DNA of 64,000 nucleotides from Asterias rubens (GCF_902459465.1 NC_047062.1:21395919-21459918); one strand, 5' to 3'. Counted from the first letter of the stretch, positions 12,346 through 26,100 are shown. Numbers and translations: made by a program. The notes: generated from the letters alone by a model not told the origin.

Positions 12346-13297
12346 TCCAAAGATTTTAGAAGTTAGTTTTGAGTCAGTTCCCAAAAATTGAGTAAACTAT
12401 AATAGTCCCAAGAGCAACATTGCACCCAATTTCAATAAACCTTAAGAAACGACCCTCAAATAATTTATTACTTGACACTGTGTCACATTTATTTATAGTG
12501 TATTTTATTTCATGCAAAAAATACCCTGAATATTAACTCAATATTATCTGATAAATACATAAATCCAAGTGATTCAAAACACTATAAAGGTGATTAGAAT
12601 GCTATGTTTTTAAAATAGTTTTGTTTACCGTCTTTCTTTTTGACCGTACAGTTTTGTGTAAGCAAAGTTGTGTAACCCAAAGTATTAATTTATGACAAAT
12701 GATGAAATTTCTTAGTAAAGAACTTACATTGCATGTCTTGTTTTGGGGGTATTTTTCTATTTTCTTTTCACAGTGCTTATTCCACTGACTGGTGGCCAGG
12801 CGAATCAACTAATTGTTAAAAAGTACAATTTTGGGTTTTTTTTTCAGAAAGAATTTCCATAATTGTTTTACTTTCAATTGGTTCCACTTCTGTTTTACAC
12901 CCCCCCCCCCCAAAAAAAATGGTTCGATTCCCACTTTAGCTGTTTGTGTAATTTTTACCACATGAATAGAAAGCCCCAGAGTGTACAGACATGTTTAGTG
13001 TGGCAGGTAGGTAAAGGAATTATGTGTTTAATGATACTTAGTAATTGGCACACAGTCATATGATGTAAAGAAAAAGATACTTGTCTATAGGCCATCAAAG
13101 ATGTGTCCATGAAGAACTATAGGTAGAATAACAAACAATGGCAGCCATTTTGAAAACTGATGACTATTCTACCTGTACTTTTTTAAAAGACCAATTTTTG
13201 ATAGCAATATCATTTTTTCCTGACGACATACTCTGACTGTCAACCAAATTCCATTCTTGTGTCACCAAAGACACACTTCCTCAAGTTAATCTGCCCA

Positions 13298-13501
13298 GGG
13301 GTGGATTTCACAAAGGTAGTCCTAACTTAGGACTAGTCCTAGGCAATGCTAAGAGATAGGACCAGTCCTAAGTTAGGGTGCTAAGAGATAGGACCAGTCC
13401 TAAGGTAGGACATCCTAACTTCCTAACTTAGGACTAGTCCTATCTCTTAGCATTGCCTAGGACTAGTCCTAAGTTAGGACTACCTTTGTGAAATCCACCC
13501 C
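13298..13501. mobile_element. Foldback MITE (ggtggatttcacaaagg family)
   Basis: The ends 'ggggtggatttcacaaagg' and 'cctttgtgaaatccacccc' are perfect inverses, and the arms continue through alternating aacttaggactagtcct motifs for about 90 bp. A partial internal duplication of 'gctaagagataggaccagtc' sits at the loop. The homologous place in block IV (about 46770) lacks it. Confidence 0.8.
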
Positions 13502-13722
13502 AGTTTCTTTATATTTAACTCATTATCTTGATAACACTATTTCTCACATTCATTGTTTTAAGAGGCTATATACAACAAACTACTTTCTCAAGTGCTAAAG
13601 ATGCTAGATCAATCCAGCCACCTGATCAGTAAAGTTGCTGTTGAGATGAACAGATGACTTAAGAAATGACAAGATGGTGTCTCATCAACCCTTAATTTGT
13701 AGCTCATATTGATAGTTACAGA

Positions 13723-14092
13723 AAACACTGGACACTATTGGTTATTGTCGAAGATCAGAACTTTCACTTGATACATCTCAACATATGCATTAATTAACAA
13801 ACATGTGCACAATTTGGCTCAATTTGTCATCAAATTTGCAAGAAAACAATGAAGAGAAACACAAATTTGTGAGCTTTCAGATGTCTGAGAAAGGCTTCAT
13901 GCCTGAAGTTTTTCTCATATTCAAATATTTTAGTGAGAAATAACCTCTTTCTCAAAAACTATGTTACTTCAGAGAGCGAGTGGCTTCTCACAAAGTTTTA
14001 TATTATCAACAGCTCTCCATTGCTCAGAACCTAGTAAGTTTTTATGCTAACGAATGTTTTGAGTAATTACCAAAAATGTCCAGTGTCTTTAA
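13723..14092. mobile_element. TTAA-family MITE, copy in block II
   Basis: Its left end contains 'cactggacactattgg' and its right end 'tgtccagtgtctttaa'. The interior matches the copy at 47319-47621 in block IV, so the insertion predates the duplication of these blocks. Confidence 0.7.
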
Positions 14093-14278
14093 ATTACAAA
14101 ATTGCATGTACAACATGAGTTGAACATATGGGCCATTTTTTTTAAAACCACAGCTTAGACCTTTTGACTTCCCCAGCCCAATTTGTATGTTTTTAAAATT
14201 ACAGACAGAGAACAAAATAGAGCCTCAGTAAAAGCTGTGATTTAAAAAAAGAAGACCTAAGTTACTCTTAGAGATGGA

Positions 14279-14402
14279 CTAGATGGATGCATTGGTCTGG
14301 AGAGTGCTCCGTCTATGTCTCTGATCCTGAAGTAAACCTCCAGTGACCTCAGTCTCATCCATGTCTTGGGGCGGAGTCATCTCATCAAAAAAGCACCGAA
14401 CG
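14279..14402 (-). CDS. Candidate terminal exon (41 codons with stop)
   Basis: A minus-strand segment follows a strong acceptor (ttattactttcag) and stays open for 40 codons to a TAG. The translation contains FFDEMTPPQDMDETEVTGG, acidic and hydrophilic. The copy in block IV (about 47815-47945) keeps the acceptor and much of the sequence. There it carries a small indel and an expanded C tract that break the frame, so that copy looks dead. It may be the last exon of the same amplified gene as the islands at 15082-16274. I do not recognise the product. Confidence 0.3.
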
Positions 14403-15081
14403 CTGAAAGTAATAAATAATAGAAATGGGTGTTAAAATGCATTGTTTCTTGAAAGCTGTAATTGAGTGAATATACAGTGTTCAACAACCATTGGTGTTCC
14501 GTTATTTTAGGAAACTTATTCAGTGTACTCAGAGGCGTAAACAGAGAGTGACTTTGGGGTGTAGCACCCCCATCCTCTCAGAAACATTGAGAACCCCTCC
14601 TGGACCACCAAATGAGGTTGAAAAAATGCACAAGTAATGGTTTGGTATACATGGAAGTTTCATGTACCAGACCTATATTTGTGCATCAAACCAACCCCTG
14701 AATCTAATACCCTTGCTCTTACCAGTACCCCCCCCCCCAATGAGTGTACTGATCAGTGTTTCAACAAGGGAATATATAGAATTAAAGGATTTTCCGCATT
14801 CAACTTAAAGACCAAGATAAAACTTGTTTAAGCAGACCAAGTTTTATTTCACTCTTTCCTTTAAAAATTGTTATTCCAACATGTGCTGTCCTTTCAAAAA
14901 TGTGTGCCCTGCAAAATTAAATCGTAGGACTTTTGGTCCTTTTTCCTTTAAAACTCTTGGATTTTAAAGCAAACTTATGCCGTTTCATCATCATTTCTTA
15001 CTTACCATGAAAAAAAAAAGGCCAAAAATAAAGACCAAAAATATATATTACCAAATTCAATTGCATGGTAACTCCATCGGA

Positions 15082-15711
15082 TCAGAATACATCAATGAAG
15101 AAAGGGTCCTCACCTGAAGAAACTAGAACCTGTAAAAAAAAAACAAAATATGGAGTTGAGAGAAGTTCTGAACAATACTTGCAGTGTAGTTCCCCCCCCC
15201 CCCCATTTCAAGAAAAGATAATAATGAAAATGTTTGGTTTTGACTGAGTGTCTGGTCAGAGTTTCAACAAAGGAATGTCAGTCAGTTAAAGGCATTTTCA
15301 CATTCAACTTAATGGTAAAAAAAAAAACTTATGATGAAACTAGCTTCTAGTTTTGCCACTTTTTCAAAGAAACAGATGCACATGGTGTCAAAATTATTCT
15401 AACTTCCCTTTTCCAATAATGTGTACTGCAAGTTTGTTCATTGTAAAATATTTGGATGAAGATTCCTTCTGCATCAAACCCATTCAGAAAAGTATGACTT
15501 TTGGTCCCCTTTCCTCTAAAACCCTTGGATTTAAAGGTAATTTCATGTCTTTGTATAATAATTTCTTTCTTTTCTTAAACAAACAAGAGAAAAGAGAGAA
15601 AGAGAGAGAAATGAAAAATACGATACCCATCATCTCCATTACATGGTAGCTTCAATCAGATTAGATGCCATCAGCTATGAAGGGAGGGTCCTCAGCTGAA
15701 GAAAACAGAAC
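15082..15711 (-). other. Two terminal-exon-like cassettes
   Basis: Two minus-strand cassettes, 15082-15129 and 15661-15711, each follow a 'ttacag' acceptor. Read in frame 0 they are open to a stop after 15-16 codons: VLVSSGEDPFFIDVF and VLFSSAEDPPFIADGI. Related cassettes lie at 48649-48696 (VLFSSSEDPLFIDVI) and 49233-49292 (VLLSSAEDPLCIADG, then IWTE), with a fifth, diverged one ending at 7001 in block I. Conservation of acceptor, frame and stop suggests a short C-terminal exon, duplicated within the unit before the unit itself was duplicated. In phase 1 all of them stop earlier, at a shared TGA. Confidence 0.35.
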
Positions 15712-18700
15712 CTGTAACAGAAATTAACAAATGAAGTTGAGAACATTTCTAAACAATATGAGCACCCTCTTTACCTTATACCTGAACTTGCTGTAACTTC
15801 AAACTCTGTGATCAGCAGTGTCCCAGAAATGCCATCATATGCAATGTGCCATCAACAGTCAGGAATTAAAGCTGCAAGACAAACAAATATCAAACTAGAT
15901 TATTACATGTGATTGGAAAGTTGTTATTTACAGAACTTACCAACCAAACCCTACCAAAATACTTAACCCTTCTCCAAAGTCGTTCAAGAATAAGTTGATA
16001 TCTGGTGAAGAAAAAAATAAAATGGTTATTATTACCGGTGAAAAAAGTTCTTATTTTGCTGCAGAGGAAAGAGGAATTATTTGCTGTGAAAAGAAAGTAG
16101 TTATTTTGCTGTAGGAGGAAAAATGTTGGTTAGCCCTTTTGTTAGGATAACCGCTTACCACGTTGTCCCTAACCTTACCCATAGGGTTTACCATTACCCT
16201 TCATTTATACTTTACCTCATACTTAACCTTGCTGCCTTGTTCTCTTGTTCTATCTCAGCAGTCAGTACACCCTTCTGCAGTGGGGCCAAGCATCGAAGAC
16301 TTTGGTTCATGGCATACAGTAACACTTAGTCTTGGTATCAAGTAGTTTTTTTACTATATGTATCATTCAGCGAGTCTTTGTTGGAGAACAGCACAGTTTT
16401 TGTGTGAACATACTGTTTGCTTGAACCAAGACTAAGTATAGTGCTTATACATTACCAGCCAGAAGAGTTCTTAACCTGTTAGGAGGAAATGATTAGTGGT
16501 ATATTTTCTAGACCTACACTGGCATTTTACTCTAAGCCTTCTATAATTACTTACCACACACCAAACTGTTTACACGTCTTCAATCTCCATGGCTGGTATC
16601 TACACATCATCAAAGATCATAGCAGTCAATAAAGAGTGTCATCATTTTTTTTTGGGCTGCGATTTTTGTCATTTTGCGTTTATTTTTTTCTTCGGTGCTT
16701 GCCTAAATTATTATTCGCATAAATCGCATAAAATAAATCGCACGCGCCCGTATACATTAGCACGGCTACACAATCTTAAGATTGATAGTTGCTATTCTTA
16801 GCTGTATGGGCTTTTGTAAACAAGCTTGGTTATTGGGGTTGGGCTCAGGAGTTGTTGTGTAATTTGGTGTTTAATCACATGATTTATTTTGTAATTTATA
16901 GTCTTATTATTGACTGAGTAAGGATGTTTTAAGCCAAAAACATTTAATTGGTCAACGCTGACAATGTTGTAAGATTGCACAACAAATTTTGTTTGGGGTG
17001 TGGACCACTTACATTTCAATTTCTAAAATATTGTGTAGAAATAATTGTGTGTAACTGTAATAATTTATTTACTATCGTTTTATATCAGTAGTAATTTTTT
17101 GACAATTGTGTTTTTATTTATTTTAAACGATCTATGTTTTTCTTTTTGTATTTAGTCTCAATTTTAAGAACAAAACAGGTCAAACTTATTTACAGAGTAA
17201 AAAATATTTTTAAAATATTACAAGAGGGTACAGGCAGTGCCAGAAAAAATAGGTCAACTATAGATATATAGCAATTATTTAATTATGACAATATTTTGAG
17301 TTAAACATGACAACTGTTGACATCAGCTTGTAACAACCCAGAGAAAACTTCCATTGAATTGAGCCAAAAATTACAACAATGCATCACTGGCTACGACCAA
17401 CATGCAACTCAAGGAAATTAACCATCGAGAAAGATCAAATTGTGGTAACATCACCAAGAAAGACAATACAAGTTGACAACATCAACAAGCACCTCGTTTA
17501 ATATTCTGAAATATAAAACCCGCAAGATTATTTATTGGGGGAATGTGGTTAGATCTTCGCTTACCGTCACGTTGCCTTTCAATACTCTGTCTTTACCTTG
17601 TGACGAAACCATTGACCACACAATCCATAGATAAAAGTCTCTTCAAAATAGTGTCAAATTACCGAATTTTCCATTGGTTTACACAAGTAGGCTAGAGTTT
17701 CTGGAAACCAATGATTTTACTGTCAAAAGTTTCGTTCAGTTTTAAAAACTGGAATATCAGAGAAAATCCAATCCATCGACAACATTCTCCACACTCAGAT
17801 GAACACTCCTTGTCCTCGTATGAACACTGACGGCTCTCCCGGGGCTGGCATGGCAAGCGTAGTTCCATGTGCGGTGCTCTCCCAGGGCTGAAGTTCCCCC
17901 TGTGACCGCAATACTCCAAAGAAAAACAACAAGTTGTCCAGCTTTGCTGCATTTATTGTCCAGAAGAAGTTTAACATTGTTATTTGAGTTCACATTGTCT
18001 GTTTTAAGGTCAACATTAATAGAGAAGGCTTATGCTAATTCCGTGGAACTCGCAAGCCAGTCGGAGGCTCAACAGCGAAGTTGCATCCATTATATCATAG
18101 TCAATAATTATCGTCCGTGAAATCCCGCGCTCAACTTCCAAACTGGTTGCTCTCCAAACTGGTTGCAAACTCAACACAGAAAAAACAGATTTTTGACAAA
18201 GAGTACTCCATTGAAAGCCTTCCTATATTGTCAAAAGGTTCCTTTCCAGATTGTAGGATAGTGTAAATTTTTGTCCAGTTTGAGTTCCTCAAATCCCGTG
18301 TAAAAGTCGAAGAAAGAGCCAAGTTGACGTCCGTGTTCCTCACTGCTACACTAAAACTGAATGGCATTTCAATACACACGCTCGCCCCACTGCAACACTG
18401 TAACTGTAGCATTACTCATTATCATGGCACGCGCCCCAAAAATAAATTTGCATAACAAGGCAACTGCATTCCTTATTTTGCCACATTTCAAGATTTAGCA
18501 GAAGCCCCGCCCTCTTGCCCTGCTTGGCTTGAAAAGACACCTGTGGTTGGAATTTTGTTTTGAGCTCATTATAAACATTTAAACGACAACCTTTGCAGGC
18601 TCTGCCAAAATAGGGGGAAAGTTTGAAGCCTGGTTCTGCCGGCGAAATCCATGTTTACAATACTTTATCGATCCCCTCAAGTTCTCAAGTTGCAATATAC

Positions 18701-20020
18701 TCCAACATGTCCCCGTGTGCTGTCATAAATATATTTATTTTCTTGATACAACATCATGGGTCAGGCAACTCGTCCATTCCAGCATGGAATTGGTTCTCTT
18801 ATTAAGACAGACCAAAACAATGTTTTAGACATAACTGTTAAATTAAATATTCTAGAAATCAGCCGAAATCAGACACAGCTCTGGGCGAAATGGACCAATT
18901 CTGACAATGGGGGCGCTATGCAGGTTTAACGGTGTCAGAAAGTTTCTTGCCTATTTTTTAGTAGCGATTCTTGACAATCATACCAACAATCTTGAGACGG
19001 TTATTGTGAAATGTGCTATATAAGAATTGGTTATACTTATATTATTATTAACAAATGTTTTACTACTCCAACGATCAGCAACATTTCCTGACACCTATGT
19101 CTAACACATTATGAACCTATCCCTACTGAACAATATACCCCAATCTCCTACCCTTACATCCACCCACCCTCAGTTACAACCGAAACTCCCTATCATGACA
19201 TCCTTCACCTACCACCCTATACAACCATTCCCTACCCTTATTACACCCAGCTAGAACAACACAAATCAAGGAAACCTATTTCCTCACTCCTCCCCTTCCC
19301 CTCAGTCATCCCCAACAAAAACATACCATGACCATATCTTGCCCTACCATTAACTACCACCCCTACCCACAGACCCAACCCTTTTCCAAACAACTAGCGC
19401 CTAACAATGCCAACGATCGTAGTCTTACTGACCCTCACATCAATCCCCACACCACCCCTCCCCTGTTTTCGTAGTAAAGAGTTGGACCAATTCCGACAAC
19501 AGGGGGCGGTATGCAGTATTAACGGTGTCACTTTTTCTCTCGTCTGCTTTAAATTGAAAGTTTTTGCCCGTACCGATTGTTGACAACCACGCCGACAATC
19601 CCATTAAACTGGTCAGCATTTATTTTAGTTACTATTAAATATTTTACTACGCCAACGAACAATGCTACTTCTTAGGTTTGACACCACCCCCTACCCACAG
19701 TCTACTTTCACCCCCCCTCCCCCAAATGTGTACTAATAAAAATAGTCAAGCTCAAAACGTCCTAACGCCGCATTCTTCCCCATCCAGCCAAACACTCATC
19801 CTCTACCCTTCAACCTGCTGCTCGCGAAACAAACGAACCTATCCCGACAGGCCCTTTGCCTCCCCCTCCTACCTTCAAACTCAGCCCCACCCAGTCACAC
19901 CCAAACCCCAGATTTTCCCCTACCACCATCCCCTACGCTCAGACCAAACACTACCCCTTACAACTAGCTGCCAACATTTCCAACGAACCTATACCTACTG
20001 ACCCTCACACCCATCCCCTG

Positions 20021-21760
20021 CCACCGTCAAACACCGTCAAACACCGTCAACACCCTCAAACACCGTCAACAACCTTACACACACCGTCAACAACCTTAAA
20101 CACACCGTCAAACACCGTCAAACACCCGTCAAACACCGTCAAACACCGTCACAACCTTAAACACACCGTCAATAACCTTAAACACACCGTCAAACACCGT
20201 CAACACCGTCAAACACACTGTCAAACACCGTCAACACCCCCAAACACCGTCAAACACCGTCAAACTCCGTCAAACACCGTCAAACACCGTCAAACACCGT
20301 CATCACACTCAAACACCGTCAACACACCGTCAACAACCATAAACACACCGTCAAACACCGTCAAACAACGTCAACACACCGTCAACAACCTTAAACACAC
20401 CGTCAACACCCTCAAACATCGTCAAACACCGTCAACACCCTCAAACAACGTCAACACACCGTCAACAACCTTAAACACACCCTCAAACACCGTCAACACC
20501 CTTAAACACACCGTCAACACCCTCAAACACCGTCACACACCGTCAACAACCTTAACCACACCGACAAACACCGTCAACACCCTCAAACAACGTCAAACAC
20601 CGTCAACAACCTTAACCACACCGTTAAACACCGTCAACACCCTTAAACACACCGACAAACACCGTCAACACCCTCAAACAACGTCAAACACCGTCAACAA
20701 CCTTAACCACACCGTTAAACACCGTCAACACCCTTAAACACACCGTCAAACACCGTCAACACCCTCAAACACCGTCAACACACCGTCAACACCCTTAAAA
20801 CACCGTCAACACCCTCAAACACCGTCAACACACCGTCATCAACCTTAAACACACCGTCAAACACCGTCAAACAACGTCAACACACCGTCAACAACCTTAA
20901 ACACACCGTCAAACACCATCAACAACCTTAAACACACCGTCAACACCCTCAAACACCCTCAAACACCCTCAGTACACCGCCAACAACCTTAAACACTCCG
21001 TCAAACACGTCAAACACCGTCAACACCCTCAAACACCGTCAAACACCGTCTAAACCCTCAAACTACGTCAACACCCTCAAACACTGTCAACACACCGTCA
21101 AACACCGTCAACAACCTTAACCACACCGTCAAACACGGTAAACAACCTTAAGAACACCGTCAACACCCTCAAACAACGTCAAACACCGTCAACACCCTTC
21201 AACACACCGTCAACACCCTCAAACACCGTCAAACACCGTCAACACCCTTAAATACACCGTCAAACACCGTCAAACACCTTCAAACACCGTCAACACCCTC
21301 AAACACCGTCAAACACCGTCAAACACCGTCAGCACCTTAAAACACACCGTCAAACACCGTCAACACACTGCCAAACACCGTCAAACAACGTCAAACACCG
21401 TCAAACACCTTCAAACACCGTCAACACCCTCAAACAACGTCAACACACCGTCAAACACCGTCAAACACCCTTAAACACACCGTCAAACACCGTCAAACAC
21501 CGTCAACACCCTTAAACACACCGTCAAACACCGTCAACACCCTCAAACAACGTCAACACACCGTCAACAACCTTAAACACACCGTCAAACACCGTCAACA
21601 ACCTTAAACACACCGTCAACACCCTCAAACACCGTCAAACACCGTCAACAACCTTAAAAACACCGTCAAACACTGTCAACAACCTTAAACACACCGTCAA
21701 CACCCTCAAACACCGTCAAACAATGTCAACATACCGTCAACAACCTTAAACACACAGTCA
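20021..21760. repeat. 10-bp satellite array 1 (accgtcaaac)
   Basis: About 1.7 kb of near-continuous 9-12-bp monomers: accgtcaaac, accgtcaac, accctcaaac, aaccttaaac and aacgtcaac. The array starts inside block II, where the other blocks read 'ccccgtcaatccca'. Open frames across it (such as 19856-20737) repeat HRQHPQTPSNTV-like words and are by-products of the low-complexity sequence. Confidence 0.9.
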
Positions 21761-21761
21761 A

Positions 21762-22990
21762 GCTATGCTTACGTTCAAAGATACGCAGCTACGTTTATGT
21801 TCCAAGATGCTACGCTTCAGTCCAAGATATGCTTATGTTCCAAAAGATGTCAACGTTCCAAGCTACACAGCTACTCAGCTGCGCTTACAGATCTGCTTAT
21901 GTTCCTTCAAGATACGCTATAATATCAAAAGGTACGCTTTCAATCCCATGTCAAGTTACGCTTATGTAGTAGGGGTAGAAAATTCATTGTACATGTATTA
22001 TTATTCAAGTTAGTTAATTCCAGGTTCTAGTTAATTGCTTTTCCTGTTTACATTGTCCCTTCAGCTGTTTTATTGCACCCCTATACATGTAGGTTGTTAT
22101 TTCTTAGAAGTCTTTTGTTACATGTTGGTAAACAGTTTCTTAATCCTTTGGTAGTGTAGTGACCCATCCAGTGCATTGTATATAATTATAATCAGATAGC
22201 AGCCTGGCAGCGAAAGAGGAACACTGCACACTTATGTGTTCTCTCATCACAAGTTTTAACTTCTACGATTAATTTGCCATCTTCAAGTATTTTCTGCTGT
22301 TTTGGACTCGGTATCCTAATGCCATTTTGATTTTAATTTGTAACTTTTCTTTGACACTGTGTTGCAGTTTTAGTTTTAATCGGGTTTAACTGTGTTGCAG
22401 TTTTAGTTTTAATCGGGTTTAATTGTGTTTTGTATTTTAGTTTTGGTTTTTGAGTCTCAGTTTAATATCTTGGTTTAGGTTTGACAGGTTTAATTTAAGG
22501 TTTATAAGGAAGAAAGTTTAGATCCTGAGTTTGGTCTAGAGGTTTTTATTGTTTAATACTGCTTTAATTGTTGATTGATTTATAGTCAATAAAGCTATTT
22601 TGATTATTTTGTTGAGAAACCTACACTTTGAGTCACTGTTTCCTATTTTTTTGCATCTCCTCGCGTCTTAGCCCTACCGATCTTGGTTTTTCTCATTTGT
22701 TCAAGCGAGTGCCCCCATAGTTAGCATTTTTATTTAGCTTTATTCATTCTTTTTCTAAGTGTACAGCTACGAATTACGTTCCAAGATATGCTTACGCTCC
22801 AAAAGATACTGTTACGTTCCAAGCTACGCAGCTACTCAGCTACGCTTATACACTCCAAGATACGTTTAGGTTACGCTACAATATCAAAAAGTACGCTTTC
22901 AATCCCGAGTCAAGCTACGCTTACGTTCCAAGATCTGCAGCTACGGTTACGTTTCAAAATACATTCTCACAAAGACGCTTTTGAATCCCT
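21762..22990. repeat. Direct repeat of 'tacgcttacgttccaag' blocks around an AATAAA-bearing segment
   Basis: Degenerate short repeats of 'gctacgcttacgttccaag' fill 21762-21975 and recur at 22757-22990. The stretches 21815-21966 and 22775-22942 align over about 150 bp. In one frame they read tyrosine-rich words such as YAYVPSY. Between them, 22168-22178 is TATA-like (tgtatataatt), 22360-22428 holds a 31-33-bp tandem duplication, and 22591 has AATAAA followed by a T/G-rich stretch, which looks like a polyadenylation site. This could be two units of a tandem repeat, or a decayed retroelement or gene 3' end. I cannot decide which. Confidence 0.35.
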
Positions 22991-23154
22991 CAAGATTTCC
23001 TTCACCCAAAATTAAAAAACTTTCACTGTGAATAACACTACAGGGCCCACCAGTTAATATCTGTTTGGCAGAAAATACTGTACAAAATTTCTTTACTATC
23101 CAAAAATTATGTGGGTTGCTGGTAGTTTTTTAATTTTTTATTTTAAAAACTTTT

Positions 23155-26100
23155 TGGCGCAACAAGTTTTACTTTGGGGTGTAGACCATTTATATTTCAA
23201 TTTCTAAAATATTGTGTAGATATAATATTTATGTGTAACTGTAAGAATTTATTCACAATCGTTTTACCTTGGTAGTTTTTTTTTACAATTGTTTTTATTT
23301 GTTTGAGACGTTTGATGTTTTTCTTTTGTATTTAGTCTCAATTTTAAGAAACTTATTTACTGAGTAAAAAAAAAAATTATTTACAAGAGGAACAAGCAGT
23401 GTCAGAACAAAAACTTGATTACAAATAATAATATTTAACAATTATTTAATCATGACAATATTTTAGTTAAACATGACAACTGTTGACATCATCTTGTTAC
23501 AACACAGAGAAAACTTCCATTGAATTGAGCCAAAAATTACAACAATGCATCACTGGCTACGACCTACATGCAACACAAGGAAAATTGAACAATCTCGAAA
23601 GATCAAGCAGGTGTGGTAACTTCAACAAGCTCCTCGTTAAATATTCTCATAAGGAAAATCTGTACGATTGTTTATTGGGAGGAAAGTGGTTAGATCTTCG
23701 CTTACCGTCACGTTGCCTTTAATACTCTGTCTTTACCTTTTGTCGAAACCATTGACCACACAATCCATAGACCAAAGTCTCTTCAAAATAGTGTCAATTT
23801 ACCGAATTTTCAGTTGGTTTACAAATAGGCTAGAGTTCTGCAAACCAATGATTTCACTGTCAAAATCCAATCCATCGACAACATTCAGATGAACTCATTT
23901 TCCTTGGATGAATACTGATGGCTCTCCCGGGGCTGGCAAGCGTAGTTCCATGTGCGGTGCTCTCCCCGGGGCTGGCAAGTTCCCCCTGGTGAAGAACTCC
24001 AAAGAAAAAACGTCATTATTGAGAAAGGCTCATGGTAAATCCGTGGAACTCGCAAGCCAGTCGGAGGCTCGACAGCGAAGTTGCATCCATTGACAGTCAA
24101 TTATCGTCCGTGAAATCCCGTGCAAAACTTCGTGGAGCCCTCCAAACCGGTTGCAAATTCAACACATATTTTAGACAAACAGTACTCCAATAAAAGCCTT
24201 CTAATAGTGTGAAAAGGTTCCTTTCCAGGTGGTATGATTGTAAAATGTCAATTTTTGTCCAGTTTGGGTTCCTCAAATCCCTTGTAAAAGCCGAAGAAAG
24301 AGCCAAGTTGACGTCCGTGGTCCTCACTGCTACAATTTAACTGTATGGCATTTCAATACACACGCTCGCCCCACTGCAACACTATAACTGTAGCATTATC
24401 ATGAGCATACACGCGCACCAAAAAGAAATTTGCATAACAAGGCAGTTAGTTGCATTTAGCAGAAGCCCCACCCACTTTCCCTGCTTGGCTGAAAAGATAC
24501 CTGTGGTTGGAATTCTGTTCTGAGGTCATTACAAACATTTAAACAACTTTTGCAGACTATGCCAAAAGGGGAAAGTTTGAAGCCTGGTATCGATTGTTGG
24601 CACCACGCCGACAATCCCGTTTAACTGGTCAGCATTTATGTTTTACTGAGCCAACGAACAAGGTCTGACACCACCCCCTACCATACCCTCTCAGTAGTCT
24701 ACTTTCACACCCCCACCCAATTGTATACTAATAAGTAGACCAAACACTACCCCTTACAACTAGCTGCCGACATTTCCAACGAACCTACACCTATTGACCC
24801 TCACACCCATCCCCTGCCCCATCAATCCCACCAACGCCCCTTAGCTCTTGGGGTGGGTGATGGGGGCGGGGGCGGGATGAAGTTCTGGCCAAAATGTTTT
24901 AACCCTTAGAACGGTTGAAACCTATTTTCAAGGTCTGACATATTATCCCTCTTTCCTAAGCCCCACACCAGAAACTCCCTGCCACAACTTGCTTCCCCCA
25001 ACACCCTAAACATAACACCCGACCCCTACCCTCAGACTTTAAAACCCGCTGCTAACACCAACGAACCTATCCCATTCCCTACTGATCCTCACACCCATCC
25101 CCAACCCCCACACCGATCCCACAGACAACCCTACTTAACCCCCGTGTGTCTGTGGCTTTATATCCAAAGATTTTTAGAAGTTTGAGTCGATTCCCGAAAA
25201 TTGAGTAAACTATAGTCACAAGAGCAACTTTGCACCCAATTTCAATAAACCTATGGAAACGACCCTCAAATTAGTTATTACTTGACACTGTGTCACATTC
25301 ATTCATAATGTGTTTTATTTCATGCACAAAAAAGGAATATTAAAACTTAATATTATAAGATAAATGCATATTTATATCAAAGTGATTCAAAATACTATCA
25401 AGGTGATTAGAATGCTATGTTTTTTTAAATAGTTTTGTTTACTGACTTTATTTTTGACTTAAAAGTTTTGTAAACAAAGTTCCAATAACGCCAAATAAAA
25501 TTTATTTTTGACATAAGTTATGTACACTCTTGGTAAGGTCTTGTTTTGGGGGTGTTTTCTAATTTCTTTTCAAAATGTTATAAAGTACAATGTTTTGTTT
25601 CAGAGAGAATTTCGATAATTGTTTTACTTTCAATTGGTTCCATTTCTGTTTTACACCCCTAAAAAAATTAACAAAAAAATGGTTCGATTCCAATTTTAGG
25701 TGTTTGTGTATTTTTACCACATGAATAGAAAGCCCAGAGTATACAGCGCTTTATGGTGTGACAGGTAGATTATGGAATCATGTATTTGATGATGCTTAGA
25801 AATTGGCACACAGTCATTTCATGTCAAGAAAAAGATACTTGGCTTTAGGCCATCACGGATGTGTCCTTGAAAAACTACAGGCAGCCATTTTGAAAACTGT
25901 GCTTATTATTCTACCTGTACTTTTTCAAAAGACAAATCTGTGATAGCAATAGAAAAACTCTCCTGATGACATACCCTGACTGTGTACCTAATTCAGAGAT
26001 GCCAACATTGAACTTTAAAAAAGAGTAGCATCTCCCAAAAGTTAAGGGCGAGCGTGGCTTGGGCTCCCTAAACCGATCTTTCTATTACTCTCTACAATGC

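Larger units (their letters stand above)
6880..13270. repeat. Segmental repeat, block I
   Basis: This block is copied head-to-tail in 13270-20020. For instance the segment at 7752 recurs at 16123 (offset 8371) and the segment at 10153 recurs at 18623 (offset 8470). Parts recur at 23155-26550 and 44978-52570. The drift in offset and the scattered small indels show the copies have diverged. The block contains minus-strand exon-like islands (6982-7915), a cysteine-rich minus-strand frame near 9340-9440, and a CT-rich region at 10640-12340. A family A MITE at 7071-7291 is absent from the matching place in block II. Confidence 0.8.
13270..20020. repeat. Segmental repeat, block II
   Basis: Second head-to-tail block of the same unit as 6880-13270. 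It includes an exon-like segment identical to that of block I at 16228-16274, two copies of a short terminal-exon-like cassette (15082-15129 and 15661-15711), and a minus-strand frame at 17692-17952 encoding a cysteine-rich stretch (RQCSYEDKECSSECGECC). It ends where the 10-bp satellite begins at 20021. The foldback at 13298-13501 is private to this block. The TTAA MITE at 13723-14092 is shared with block IV. Confidence 0.8.

Noticed and set aside
21965..22764. Solo LTR between the tyrosine-word blocks
   Set aside because: TATA-like and AATAAA motifs are present, but no target duplication was found. The flanking blocks are direct repeats of each other, which favours a tandem duplication.
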